Assembly (NCBI GenBank): GCA_038209275.1
Contig: JBBQXW010000075.1
Span: 1-25,526, forward strand
Direction: 5' to 3'
Length of the DNA stretch: 25,526 bases
Source of the DNA: L227-5C sp038209275
Lineage (GTDB): Bacteria; Chloroflexota; Chloroflexia; Chloroheliales; Chloroheliaceae
The notes beneath the pieces are model-generated. The model did not search any database and was not told the DNA's origin. It saw only the letters and a list, made by a program, of their open reading frames with translations. The position numbers and the translations under genes are program-made. Shown one piece after another: positions 8,151-14,745 of the stretch; within the stretch, counting starts at the first letter, position 1, and every line of letters begins with the position of its first letter.

Positions 8151-8201
8151 TTTCCTTAGCTTTAGAAAAATTTCGTCGGAATTTTTCTAAAGCTAAGGAA
8201 A
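8151..8201. repeat. 22-bp perfect AT-rich hairpin upstream of SDR
   Basis: The arms at 8151-8172 and 8180-8201 are exact reverse complements (core CCTTAGCTTTAGAAAAATT) with a 7-nt loop. It lies about 40 nt upstream of the SDR start on that gene's strand, so it would be in the 5' leader or just upstream of it. Confidence 0.9.
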
Positions 8202-8212
8202 TGTAATTCTTC

Positions 8213-8255
8213 TCTTTACTTTTGAATTTTTCTGCGAAAAATTCAAAAGTAAAGA
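8213..8255. repeat. 20-bp perfect AT-rich hairpin with TGC loop
   Basis: The arms 8213-8232 and 8236-8255 pair exactly around TGC (core TTACTTTTGAATTTTTC). The apex TTTTTCTGCGAAAAA is shared with the next hairpin, which points to a common origin or to exchange between them. Confidence 0.9.
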
Positions 8256-8266
8256 AGGTTCTGTTC

Positions 8267-8307
8267 TTAAGGTTCAAAATTTTTCTGCGAAAAATTTTGA
8301 ACCTTAA
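8267..8307. repeat. 19-bp perfect AT-rich hairpin after hydrolase stop
   Basis: The arms 8267-8285 and 8289-8307 pair exactly around TGC (core TTAAGGTTCAAAATTTTTC). It begins 7 nt downstream of the hydrolase stop on the - strand and may act as its 3' end, although no T-run follows on that strand. Confidence 0.88.
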
Positions 8308-8313
8308 AAAAAT

Positions 8314-10062
8314 TTAGTTGGGTATAATCGGGAGAATAAGCCGGGATGGGTATTGCGAGTTATGTAAAACTGTTTGGTGCGCTATTTTTATATCAGCATC
8401 GGTAGCGCTGGCGATAACGCCGCCGTGATTAGGGTTGCAGTCGTAGCGCGGGAAATTACTGCTGGCGATTTCCAGCCGGATTCGATGGCCGGGTTGGAAC
8501 GCGATACTGATAGCCGCCAGGTCGAGCGTATATTCGTAAATCTGGCCCGGTTCCAGCAATTCCGGTTGGGCCAGCGAATTGCGGTAGCGCGCTCGAATAA
8601 TCGCCTCACCTAGATTATAAGGCGTGCCATCGGGGTAAACATCTACCAGCTTGGCGGTGAAATCAGTATCCAGGCAATCGCTGGAGGCATAGAGCTTCAT
8701 AAAGACATGGCCCGTCACTTCCAGACGCTCTTTTAGCGGTTCGGTAGTGTAGACCAGCACATCGGCCCGGCGCTCAACGGCGCTCTGGTCGAGCGGCCCA
8801 GCATAATAAGAAGTATTAAAGGTCGGCACAATCAAGCGTCCGCCGATGGTCGGAACGGGGTCGTGCGGGTCGAAAATATATTGGTCAGATGGTTCAGCTT
8901 CGGGCGGCGTGGTGGAAAGTGAGCCATTGCCGTCCAGCGAATTGGCCTGCCCGTTGCTATGCAAGAAGTAACTGGTTTCGACTGCTCGTGCCAAAGGCCA
9001 TTCATCCTCGGCCCGCCACATATTATCGCCCATCACGAAAATATAGACGGGCGGCTCATTTTCCAGTCCGTTTTGTTCGCCCTTCAAGTAGCGGTCAAAC
9101 CAGCGTTTTTGCCGATTGAGCAAATCCTGACTTTCCAGGCTAGAATGTAGCCCAAAATCGAGCGCGCCAACTTGCCGGGACAAAACGCCGTGCGCCCAGG
9201 GGCCAATAATCAGGTGCTGTCCACGCCGGACTTCTTCACTGGCGGCGTTGCGCTTCATGCCCAGATAATTTTGCACCGCGCCCCAGATAAAAACATCGTA
9301 CCAGCCCGCCACGTGCAGCGCCGGAACTTCGACCTGTGACTGGTAGCGTTCAATTTCATAGTTGGCCCAACGCCCGTCGTCGCTGGGGTGGTCGAGCCAA
9401 TCGTTGTACCAGGGCGCGGCGGCTTCCAGAAACGGACTACCTTTCAGGGGGCGCTCTTTTAGCTCGTTCATAACGTTATAGGTGGCGGAAAGGGCTAGAA
9501 TCCGCTTGTACTCCGGGTCGCGGCCCTGTTCAGCCAGACGCAAGATATTGAGCGCACCCAGCATGGTACTCCAGGTTCGCCCGCCCATCAAAGCAAACGC
9601 ACCGTAATAATAGTTCCAGCCGTTGTGCTGCCCGAAGCCGCACAGCACCGGCTGAATACATTTCAGATGGGGCGGCTGTTTTATCGCGGCGGCCCATTGG
9701 GTGTAGCCCATGTAAGAGCCGTTGTACATGCCGATATTGCCATCCGAATAAGGCAAACTCGCTGCCCACTCAACGGTATCATAGCCATCGTCCGCCTCGT
9801 TCACAAAAGGATAAAAATCGCCCTCAGAAGCAAACGTTCCCCGGCAATCCTGGATAATCAGCACATAACCATCGGGAACCTGGTTGAGAAAAGGGGTAGT
9901 ACTGAGTAAAGCGGCGTTATCTTTGCCGTAGGGCGTGCGCGTCAAAATTATCGGATAGCGCCCTTCCTTTGCCGGACGAAAAACGTTGGCGTAAAGCGTC
10001 ACCCCATCGCGCATGGTAGCCGGAACGTTCTGCTCAAAAATACCCTGAAAAGTTGGTGGCAT
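8314..10062 (-). CDS. CocE/NonD family serine hydrolase (X-Pro dipeptidyl-peptidase-like)
   Basis: A 582-residue alpha/beta hydrolase of the CocE/NonD (peptidase S15-like) family, cleaving an ester or amide bond. RTPYG at 42-46 carries the Tyr that forms the oxyanion hole in cocaine esterase (Y44 there). The nucleophile is Ser116 in NGSYMGYTQ, the acid is Asp256 in HVAGWYD, and the base is His291 in GPWAHG, so the triad is complete with near-CocE spacing. The second half (about 340-582) is the jelly-roll C-terminal domain, with VTGHVFMKLYASSDCLDTDFTAKLVDVYPDG split across its conserved strands. No signal peptide is evident, so it is probably cytoplasmic. ATG 10062 has AGAGGAT close upstream. 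The true substrate is unknown; family members range from acyl esterases to antibiotic acylases and glutaryl amidases. Confidence 0.92.
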   Translation of the reverse strand: MPPTFQGIFEQNVPATMRDGVTLYANVFRPAKEGRYPIILTRTPYGKDNAALLSTTPFLNQVPDGYVLIIQDCRGTFASEGDFYPFVNEADDGYDTVEWAASLPYSDGNIGMYNGSYMGYTQWAAAIKQPPHLKCIQPVLCGFGQHNGWNYYYGAFALMGGRTWSTMLGALNILRLAEQGRDPEYKRILALSATYNVMNELKERPLKGSPFLEAAAPWYNDWLDHPSDDGRWANYEIERYQSQVEVPALHVAGWYDVFIWGAVQNYLGMKRNAASEEVRRGQHLIIGPWAHGVLSRQVGALDFGLHSSLESQDLLNRQKRWFDRYLKGEQNGLENEPPVYIFVMGDNMWRAEDEWPLARAVETSYFLHSNGQANSLDGNGSLSTTPPEAEPSDQYIFDPHDPVPTIGGRLIVPTFNTSYYAGPLDQSAVERRADVLVYTTEPLKERLEVTGHVFMKLYASSDCLDTDFTAKLVDVYPDGTPYNLGEAIIRARYRNSLAQPELLEPGQIYEYTLDLAAISIAFQPGHRIRLEIASSNFPRYDCNPNHGGVIASATDADIKIAHQTVLHNSQYPSRLILPIIPN

Positions 10063-10078
10063 AATAATCCTCTTTTTG

Positions 10079-10119
10079 CTTAACTTTTAAAGATTTTGCA
10101 AAACTTTCAAAAGTTAGGC
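10079..10119. repeat. imperfect AT-rich hairpin upstream of hydrolase
   Basis: TAACTTTTAAAG (10081-10092) pairs with CTTTCAAAAGTTA (10104-10116) with one mismatch, and the loop ATTTTGCAAAA is itself palindromic. It begins 17 nt upstream of the hydrolase start on that strand and resembles the hairpins at 8213 and 22553. Confidence 0.7.
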
Positions 10120-10290
10120 ATCTCCAGACTTTAACCTGGGGTAAGTAAAAATTCAATTTCCAAAAAGCGGGTCAGGAAAAGAAACCACTAATATAATGAG
10201 GCAAATTTTGATGGTTCGTCACGGGTAATTTAAGTACGATGATTATACGGGGCTTATTAACAGACTGTCAATTTTATTGGTGAATTGAAT

Positions 10291-10324
10291 AAAACAAAAA
10301 AGTGAGCCGCTTTTTGCGGCTCAC
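10291..10324 (-). terminator. Rho-independent terminator of the GlsB-like gene
   Basis: The perfect 9-bp stem GTGAGCCGC/GCGGCTCAC (10302-10310 and 10316-10324) with a 5-nt loop is followed, on the - strand, by TTTTTTGTTTT. It lies 36 nt past the stop of the small membrane protein gene. This is the clearest canonical terminator in the window. Confidence 0.9.
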
Positions 10325-10359
10325 CAACCTAAAATTATGTTAAGCGAAAGTTGACTGGT

Positions 10360-10668
10360 TTAGAGACGCGCCCGTCGTCTCCGGCCACCCCCCATAATCG
10401 CCCGCACCAGCAGAATTACCAGCACCGCGCCCAGCGTGGCGGAAATGAGCGTCCCAATTATCCCATAGCTGGAAAGACCAATCAGGCTAAAGACAAAGCC
10501 ACCCACAAATGCTCCAATAATGCCAAGCAAAATATCGCCTCCCAGCGAACCACGCCGCCGGGTAATAAAGCTGGCAAGGAGACCGGCAATCAAACCCACC
10601 ACCAGCCACCAGATAATGTTGTAAACATCGAAAGTGACCGATTTGCCATTAAAGTCAATAGTTAGCAT
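10360..10668 (-). CDS. GlsB/YeaQ/YmgE family small membrane protein
   Basis: A protein of about 102 residues with three hydrophobic segments: IIWWLVVGLIAGLLASFI, then DILLGIIGAFVGGFVFSLIG, then IIGTLISATLGAVLVILLV. They are rich in Gly and separated by a short basic loop RRRGSLGG, and the protein ends in a basic tail GGRRRRARL. This layout, including the G-x-L-G-D-I-L-L-G-I-x-G-A-x-V-G-G core, is typical of the GlsB/YeaQ (transglycosylase-associated, stress-response) membrane family, whose molecular role is not well defined. ATG 10668 was chosen because AGGGAG lies 11 bases upstream; a GTG at 10698 would add ten residues. A likely promoter is at 10757-10784 and a strong terminator follows, so it is probably monocistronic. 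Confidence 0.88.
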   Translation of the reverse strand: MLTIDFNGKSVTFDVYNIIWWLVVGLIAGLLASFITRRRGSLGGDILLGIIGAFVGGFVFSLIGLSSYGIIGTLISATLGAVLVILLVRAIMGGGRRRRARL

Positions 10669-10756
10669 AAACTCAGTTTCTCCCTCTAGTTCTGGCACAC
10701 TTGCTAAACTCGACTTGTCCCTTATGTTGCTGCCGCCTTCACCACGGCTTCGTCAA

Positions 10757-10784
10757 ATTATAAGGCATAAGTCGCACCTGTAAC
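10757..10784 (-). promoter_or_regulatory. sigma-70-like promoter for the GlsB-like gene
   Basis: On the - strand, GTTACA (4/6 match to TTGACA) is followed by a 16-nt spacer and a perfect TATAAT (10757-10762). The predicted start of transcription lies about 80 nt upstream of ATG 10668. Confidence 0.45.
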
Positions 10785-10859
10785 CTATACCTCAGTACTA
10801 AGTCCAGTCAGTACTTTTTGGTAGAAACGGAGAAGGAAAGAGGAAGGAAATTCGTTGAG

Positions 10860-10974
10860 GGAGCAATGTCATACAAGTTCGGATGGAATCGTAGGATGCT
10901 GCTCCGTCAGCTGATTTTCCATTGACGGAGCAATGTCCTACAAAAGCGGCTGGATTCTCGGATACTGCTCCGTC
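10860..10974. repeat. two direct copies of a 48-bp palindromic unit
   Basis: Units at about 10860-10908 and 10927-10974 share GGAGCAATGTC near the left end and GGAT(A/G)CTGCTCCGTC at the right. Each has complementary ends (GGAGCA/TGCTCC). The first unit's end and the second's beginning also pair (TGCTCCGTCA / TGACGGAGCA), so either unit or their junction could fold. Confidence 0.75.
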
Positions 10975-11016
10975 CTCATTCCTCCGTCCTCCGTCCTCAT
11001 TCCTCGTTCCTTCTCC

Positions 11017-12417
11017 TCATCCCTTCTGCTGCCCGCTAATCAGGCGGGTGGCGCGGTCGTAGGTGAAGTAGCTGTAGGCCCAGTTTGCCATAACTATCAA
11101 GCGATTGCGGAAGCCGACCAAAAAGAGCAAATGGACGAACAGCCAACTAAGCCAGGCGAAAAAGCCAGTCAAATGTATACCGAAAGCGTCCATAACTGCC
11201 GCTTTTCGACCAATCGTTGCCATACTGCCTTTGTCGAAATAGCGAAAATTCCGCATCGGTTTGCGCCGGGCCTGCGCCAGAATATTGTGGGCGGCCTGAC
11301 GGCCCTGCTGAATTGCTACTGGAGCGACCATCGGGAAAGCTTGCCTTTTGTAACCTTCCAGGTAAGCCATATCGCCAATCACGAAAACTTCGGGATGTTC
11401 TGGCAAGTTCAAAGTTGGCGCGACCCGTACACGAGCGCCGCGCCCAAGCTGAACCTGCAACGCATCTGCCAGGAGTGCGCTCCGCACACCCGCCGCCCAG
11501 ACTACCGTCCGGCTGGCTATTTCGCTACCGTCCTTGAACCTGACCGTATTTTCGTCCACTTCAGAAACCGCTGTCTTAAGTTTGACTTCCACGCCCATCT
11601 GTTCCAATTGATGTTTGGCGTTAAGGCGTAACGATTCGCTAAAAGGGGCTAACAGATGGTCGCTGGCCTCGATCAGCATTATGCGCGTTTCAGAGGTGTT
11701 CAGCATCGGGTAATCTTTGCGGAGAACGTGGCGCACCAGTTCGGCAAACGAACCCGCTAATTCTACCCCGGTCGGCCCACCACCCACAATCACAAAAGTC
11801 ATCAGCGCGGCCCGCTTAACCGGGTCGGTCTCGCGCACGGCCTGTTCAAAAACCGATAGAACGCGGTTGCGTAGCTCGACTGCTTCATCCAAATCTTTCA
11901 GGCCATAAGTATGTTTTGCCAGGCTAGAATTACCAAAATAATTATTGGTGCTACCCGCCGACAGCACTAAATAATCGTAGTCAATCGGCTCACCGTCGGC
12001 GGTCAAAACCTGACGCTTTTCAAAATCTACCCCCTGCACTTCCGCCATCTGGAAATTTACGTTGGGATAGTCGCGCAGAATTGCCCGCACTGGGTAGGCC
12101 ACCGACTCTGGCTCAAGGCCCGCCGTCGCCACTTGATAGAGCAAAGGCCAAAAACCGTGATAATTGCGGCGGTCTAGCACCAGCACTTCTACTTCGCTTT
12201 TAGATAGGCTACGGGCGATACTCAGCCCGCCAAATCCCGCCCCAACTACCACCACTCGTGGAATTACTCGCGGAATACTATTGCTGACAATCGCTGCGTT
12301 GGGGGCGGACTGCTCCGGCTTTGCTCCGGCATTAAAATCAATTACTTTTCCCGGTTCAGGTTTCTTGTTGGCCCGGTTGAAAAACGGTTTCAAAAAATTT
12401 TCGGCTGGTACAGACAT
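11017..12417 (-). CDS. ndh: type II NADH dehydrogenase (NDH-2)
   Basis: A 466-residue flavoprotein that oxidises NADH and passes electrons to quinone at the inner face of the membrane without pumping protons. The FAD-binding fold starts at VVVVGAGFGG (GxGxxG at 59-64), the NADH-binding fold at FVIVGGGPTGVELAG (about 209-223), and VFVIGDMAYLEG matches the second FAD contact. PLLYQVATAGLEP is the usual NDH-2 signature. The C-terminal hydrophobic/amphipathic helix FFAWLSWLFVHLLFLVGF with NRLIVMANWAYSYFTY is the membrane anchor. The N-terminus carries about 50 extra residues of low complexity. ATG 12417 was chosen because AAAGGAG lies nine bases upstream; an ATG 33 nt earlier lacks such a site. 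Regulation by redox state is suggested by the palindrome over its promoter. Confidence 0.94.
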   Translation of the reverse strand: MSVPAENFLKPFFNRANKKPEPGKVIDFNAGAKPEQSAPNAAIVSNSIPRVIPRVVVVGAGFGGLSIARSLSKSEVEVLVLDRRNYHGFWPLLYQVATAGLEPESVAYPVRAILRDYPNVNFQMAEVQGVDFEKRQVLTADGEPIDYDYLVLSAGSTNNYFGNSSLAKHTYGLKDLDEAVELRNRVLSVFEQAVRETDPVKRAALMTFVIVGGGPTGVELAGSFAELVRHVLRKDYPMLNTSETRIMLIEASDHLLAPFSESLRLNAKHQLEQMGVEVKLKTAVSEVDENTVRFKDGSEIASRTVVWAAGVRSALLADALQVQLGRGARVRVAPTLNLPEHPEVFVIGDMAYLEGYKRQAFPMVAPVAIQQGRQAAHNILAQARRKPMRNFRYFDKGSMATIGRKAAVMDAFGIHLTGFFAWLSWLFVHLLFLVGFRNRLIVMANWAYSYFTYDRATRLISGQQKG

Positions 12418-12447
12418 TTTACAACACTCCTTTATTTCTTGGCTCAT

Positions 12448-12470
12448 CAATATTGTCTTGCCAATATTGT
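12448..12470 (-). promoter_or_regulatory. tandem palindromic boxes in ndh leader
   Basis: ACAATATTG occurs twice on the - strand (12448-12456 and 12462-12470), 14 nt apart; each core CAATATTG is self-complementary. They lie about 20-45 nt after the predicted transcription start. They could be a tandem operator; no regulator is identified. Confidence 0.35.
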
Positions 12471-12491
12471 ACGGAATTTCACAATCAATTG

Positions 12492-12526
12492 CTGTGAATT
12501 ATATCACAATATGTGACGGGTTTCCA
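12492..12526 (-). promoter_or_regulatory. ndh promoter with Rex-like operator over the -10
   Basis: On the - strand TTGTGATATAATTCACAG (12509 to 12492) is a near-palindrome of the TTGTGA-n6-TCACAA type known for the NADH-sensing repressor Rex. It contains a perfect TATAAT (12503-12498). TGGAAA, 17 nt upstream, is a 4/6 -35. A second partial half-site TTGTGAAA lies just downstream (about 12477-12484). ndh is a known Rex target in several Gram-positive bacteria, which makes the assignment reasonable, but no rex gene is in view. Confidence 0.45.
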
Positions 12527-12757
12527 GTGTTTTTAGGAAATAAAGATACAAAACTGCTGAAAGAATGTCGCAACGCCTTGCAACAGGCGATTATTATCGG
12601 CATAGTAACGTTGCTAGTTATAATAGATACCTGGCGGCTGGCGCTGATACACAATAGCAAAGTGGAAACAAGCGAAGCGAAATTGATGTGGTGGGAAAAG
12701 CCTCTCAGGGTTGAGCCTAACTCGGAAATCGAGGAACGAAATTAAAAGCTGAATCAT

Positions 12758-12825
12758 TGTAGGAAGGGCTACGCCCTCGATTTGTCGGTAAAGGCAGATA
12801 AATCGAGGGCGTAGCCCCTCCTACA
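12758..12825. repeat. GC-rich inverted repeat, family A copy 1
   Basis: The 26-bp arms 12758-12783 and 12800-12825 (core GGGCTACGCCCTCGATTT) have one mismatch and a 16-nt loop. It ends 6 nt from the permease stop and so lies at the 3' end of the ABC operon. It is the same family as 17095-17170. Confidence 0.88.
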
Positions 12826-12831
12826 CAGAAT

Positions 12832-13557
12832 TTACACTTCCACCGTACCCTGTGCGCCAACATCCGCCGTGCTGAGCACTTTTTGAGGCCGCTTTGAGGG
12901 TGCTTGACGATGGCGATAGCCACCAGTCAGGCGCTCGATTAGACGGTAAACCTGGTCGGCGACTAAAGCAATAAAAACGATGCAAATAATTCCGGCGGCG
13001 TTCAGGCGGGGGTTATCTATTTTGAGCAATTGGCCCAGACCGCCCGCACCAACCCACGCGCCCACCGTCGCAATGCTCACCATTGCCAGCGTCGCAATCC
13101 GCATCCCCGCCACGATTACCGGGATAGCCAACGGCAATTCAATCTGCCAAAAGACCTGCCACCAACTCATGCCCATGCCCCGCGCCGCCTCGATGATAGA
13201 GGGGTCTATCCCGGTAAAAGCCAGCATGGTATTCCGCACCAGCATAGTTTGAGCATAGACAATCAGCACAATAATCGTGGTGGTAAAGCCCAACCCATAA
13301 ATCGGCACAAGAAAAGCCAGGAAAGCCAGACTTGGAATGGTATAAAGCACCCCCAACACCCCCAACACCGGGGTCGAGAGCCAGCGCTTTCGGCTAATCA
13401 AAATTCCGAGGGGTAAAGCAATCAAAAGGGCAATCGCCAGCGCCAGCCCGGTAATTTGCAAATGCTCCACAAAGCGCGGCGATACCCGCTCCCAGCGCTC
13501 GAAAATATAGCGGAAGCCGTTCTCGAAATATTGATAAAATTTGGTAAATAGTTCCAT
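12832..13557 (-). CDS. osmoprotectant ABC transporter permease (OpuCB/OpuCD-like)
   Basis: A 241-residue inner-membrane permease with about five to six hydrophobic segments. After an amphipathic N-terminus come LQITGLALAIALLIALPLGILISRKRW and YTIPSLAFLAFLVPIYGLGFTTTIIVL, each a stretch of the usual OpuC permease pattern. The EAA-type coupling loop reads IIEAARGMGMSWWQVFWQIELPLAIPVI, followed by GAGGLGQLL. The C-terminal 30 residues are polar. It would form the channel for glycine betaine/choline-type compounds with the other permease at 15872 and the ATPase at 13663. It is last in the operon, separated from the ATPase gene by 105 bp of short repeats, and no clear ribosome site is seen before ATG 13557. 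Confidence 0.92.
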   Translation of the reverse strand: MELFTKFYQYFENGFRYIFERWERVSPRFVEHLQITGLALAIALLIALPLGILISRKRWLSTPVLGVLGVLYTIPSLAFLAFLVPIYGLGFTTTIIVLIVYAQTMLVRNTMLAFTGIDPSIIEAARGMGMSWWQVFWQIELPLAIPVIVAGMRIATLAMVSIATVGAWVGAGGLGQLLKIDNPRLNAAGIICIVFIALVADQVYRLIERLTGGYRHRQAPSKRPQKVLSTADVGAQGTVEV

Positions 13558-13625
13558 AGTTTTAGTTTTCAGTTTTCAATCGTCAGTTTTCAGTCGTCAG
13601 TTTCTATTGCCAGACCTGTTTTATT

Positions 13626-13653
13626 CCTCTTTCCTCTTTCCTCTTTCCTCTTT
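13626..13653. repeat. four tandem CCTCTTT heptamers
   Basis: CCTCTTT is repeated four times in register (13626-13653) in the gap between the ATPase stop and the last permease start. Nearby at 13561-13605 are CAGTTTTCA/TCGTCAGT repeats. On the mRNA strand the heptamer is purine-rich (AAAGAGG) and could offer ribosome-binding sequence or vary in copy number. Confidence 0.85.
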
Positions 13654-13662
13654 CCTTCTCCC

Positions 13663-14655
13663 TCATCTCTTCTTCAACGCTTGCTCAACCGAAGGCTGTT
13701 CGGTTTGGGTCGAATTGCGGATGGCGCTCAGGGTCAGGCGACCAACTGGCATACCTTCATCGTCCAGCACCGCCAGTTCTTCGGATTGGCTGCTGAGTAA
13801 CAAACCTAATGCTTCGCGCAAATCGGTAGTTGGCGTGACACTCGACATTCTCGAATTAAGTTCGCCCGACCAGGGTAGCATTACGGATGCAACGGGCTGC
13901 AAGCTCAAGCGGCGCAAAACATCATTCGAGCCAGTAAGTTGTGCCACGAATTCGTTAGCCGGATGAGTCAGGATGTTGAGAGGCGTATCGTATTGCACCA
14001 CTTCGCCATCTTTCATAATGACAATTTCGTCCGCCAGCTTGATAGCTTCTTCCACATCGTGGGTTACAAATAAAATAGTCTTGCGTACCGTCTGCTGTAT
14101 TTGCAAAAGCTCATCCTGCAAACGAGTGCGGGTAATATTATCAATTGCGGCGAACGGCTCGTCCATCAGCATAATTGAGGGGTCAGCCGCTAATGCCCGC
14201 GCCAACCCAACGCGCTGTTGCTGCCCGCCACTAAGCTGACCCGGAAAGCGCCGCCGATATTCCTGGGGCGGCAACCCGACCAAATCCAGCAATTCATCCA
14301 CCCGTTTGCTGATGCGTTCTTTGTTCCAGCCCAGCATACGCGGCACTACCCCGATATTTTTCTCAATCCGCATATGGGGGAACAGACCGACCTGCTGAAT
14401 AACATAGCCAATCCGCCGCCGTAGCTCGGTTAGCTTCAGGTCGTGTACCTCGACTCCATCAATCAAAATCCTGCCGCCAGTAGGTTCATAGAGGCGGTTC
14501 ACCATTTTCAACAAGGTCGTCTTGCCGCAGCCACTTGGCCCTAGCAAAACCACCAGATGCCCCTCCAAAACCTCAAGGCTCACCCCGTGTACTGCTGACC
14601 GGCTCGTACCGGCAAAATCTTTCGTTATATTATCAAATACAATCGGCTTATTCAT
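13663..14655 (-). CDS. opuCA: osmoprotectant ABC transporter ATPase
   Basis: A 330-residue ATP-binding subunit. Walker A GPSGCGKTT is at 39-47 (Lys45), the Q-loop is near 87-88, the ABC signature LSGGQ is at 141-145, Walker B IMLMDEP has Glu166, and the switch is His199 in FVTHD. Residues about 255-315 form a single CBS-like half (LREALGLLLSSQSEELAVLDDEG then GRLTLSAI), shorter than the paired CBS module of OpuA/OpuC ATPases that senses ionic strength, so regulation may differ. ATG 14655 was chosen because AGGA sits seven bases upstream and the protein then starts MNKPIVFDNITKDF; ATG 14670 is an alternative. It energises the importer with the permeases at 12832 and 15872. Confidence 0.93.
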   Translation of the reverse strand: MNKPIVFDNITKDFAGTSRSAVHGVSLEVLEGHLVVLLGPSGCGKTTLLKMVNRLYEPTGGRILIDGVEVHDLKLTELRRRIGYVIQQVGLFPHMRIEKNIGVVPRMLGWNKERISKRVDELLDLVGLPPQEYRRRFPGQLSGGQQQRVGLARALAADPSIMLMDEPFAAIDNITRTRLQDELLQIQQTVRKTILFVTHDVEEAIKLADEIVIMKDGEVVQYDTPLNILTHPANEFVAQLTGSNDVLRRLSLQPVASVMLPWSGELNSRMSSVTPTTDLREALGLLLSSQSEELAVLDDEGMPVGRLTLSAIRNSTQTEQPSVEQALKKR

Positions 14656-14676
14656 GTAATAATCCTGCATCTGGGA

Positions 14677-14745
14677 ATAGTAATCAGTAATCAGTTGTCA
14701 GTCGTCAGTCAAACTAATGACTGACAACTGATTACTGATTACTAT
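14677..14745. repeat. 27-bp perfect hairpin between SBP and ATPase genes
   Basis: The arms 14677-14703 and 14719-14745 are exact reverse complements (AGTAATCAGTAATCAGTT-type, itself built of short repeats) with a 15-nt loop. The binding-protein stop codon lies within one arm. In mRNA it could protect the upstream message and lower ATPase output. AGTAATCAGT-type motifs are common dispersed repeats in several phyla. Confidence 0.92.

Larger units (their letters stand above)
10699..11016. other. gene-free interval between NDH-2 and the GlsB-like gene
   Basis: 318 bp without a convincing gene. It holds the presumed GlsB promoter (10757-10784), a tandem pair of 48-bp palindromic units (10860-10974), and a C/T-rich stretch of short repeats (TCCTC-type, about 10975-11025) leading into the NADH dehydrogenase stop. 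Confidence 0.7.
12418..12831. other. gene-free interval upstream of ndh
   Basis: About 410 bp between ndh and the next permease, with no credible gene. It contains the ndh leader with tandem ACAATATTG boxes, the promoter/operator, a featureless stretch (about 12530-12750) and a GC-rich inverted repeat (12758-12825). An open frame crosses it but has no start codon within it. Confidence 0.7.

Noticed and set aside
10933..11631. 232-codon + strand frame over the ndh 3' end
   Set aside because: Antisense to ndh for most of its length and begins in repeat DNA; no family features.
12164..12745. Open + strand frame with a hydrophobic segment running from antisense-ndh into the intergenic gap
   Set aside because: It has no start codon outside ndh that would leave a sensible protein, and its first half mirrors ndh. 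The hydrophobic stretch is likely chance AT-rich sequence.
13626..13653. Heptamer tandem repeat considered as a CRISPR or phase-variable promoter
   Set aside because: Too short and without spacers for CRISPR; it lies between genes of one operon rather than at a promoter, so only a repeat is reported.
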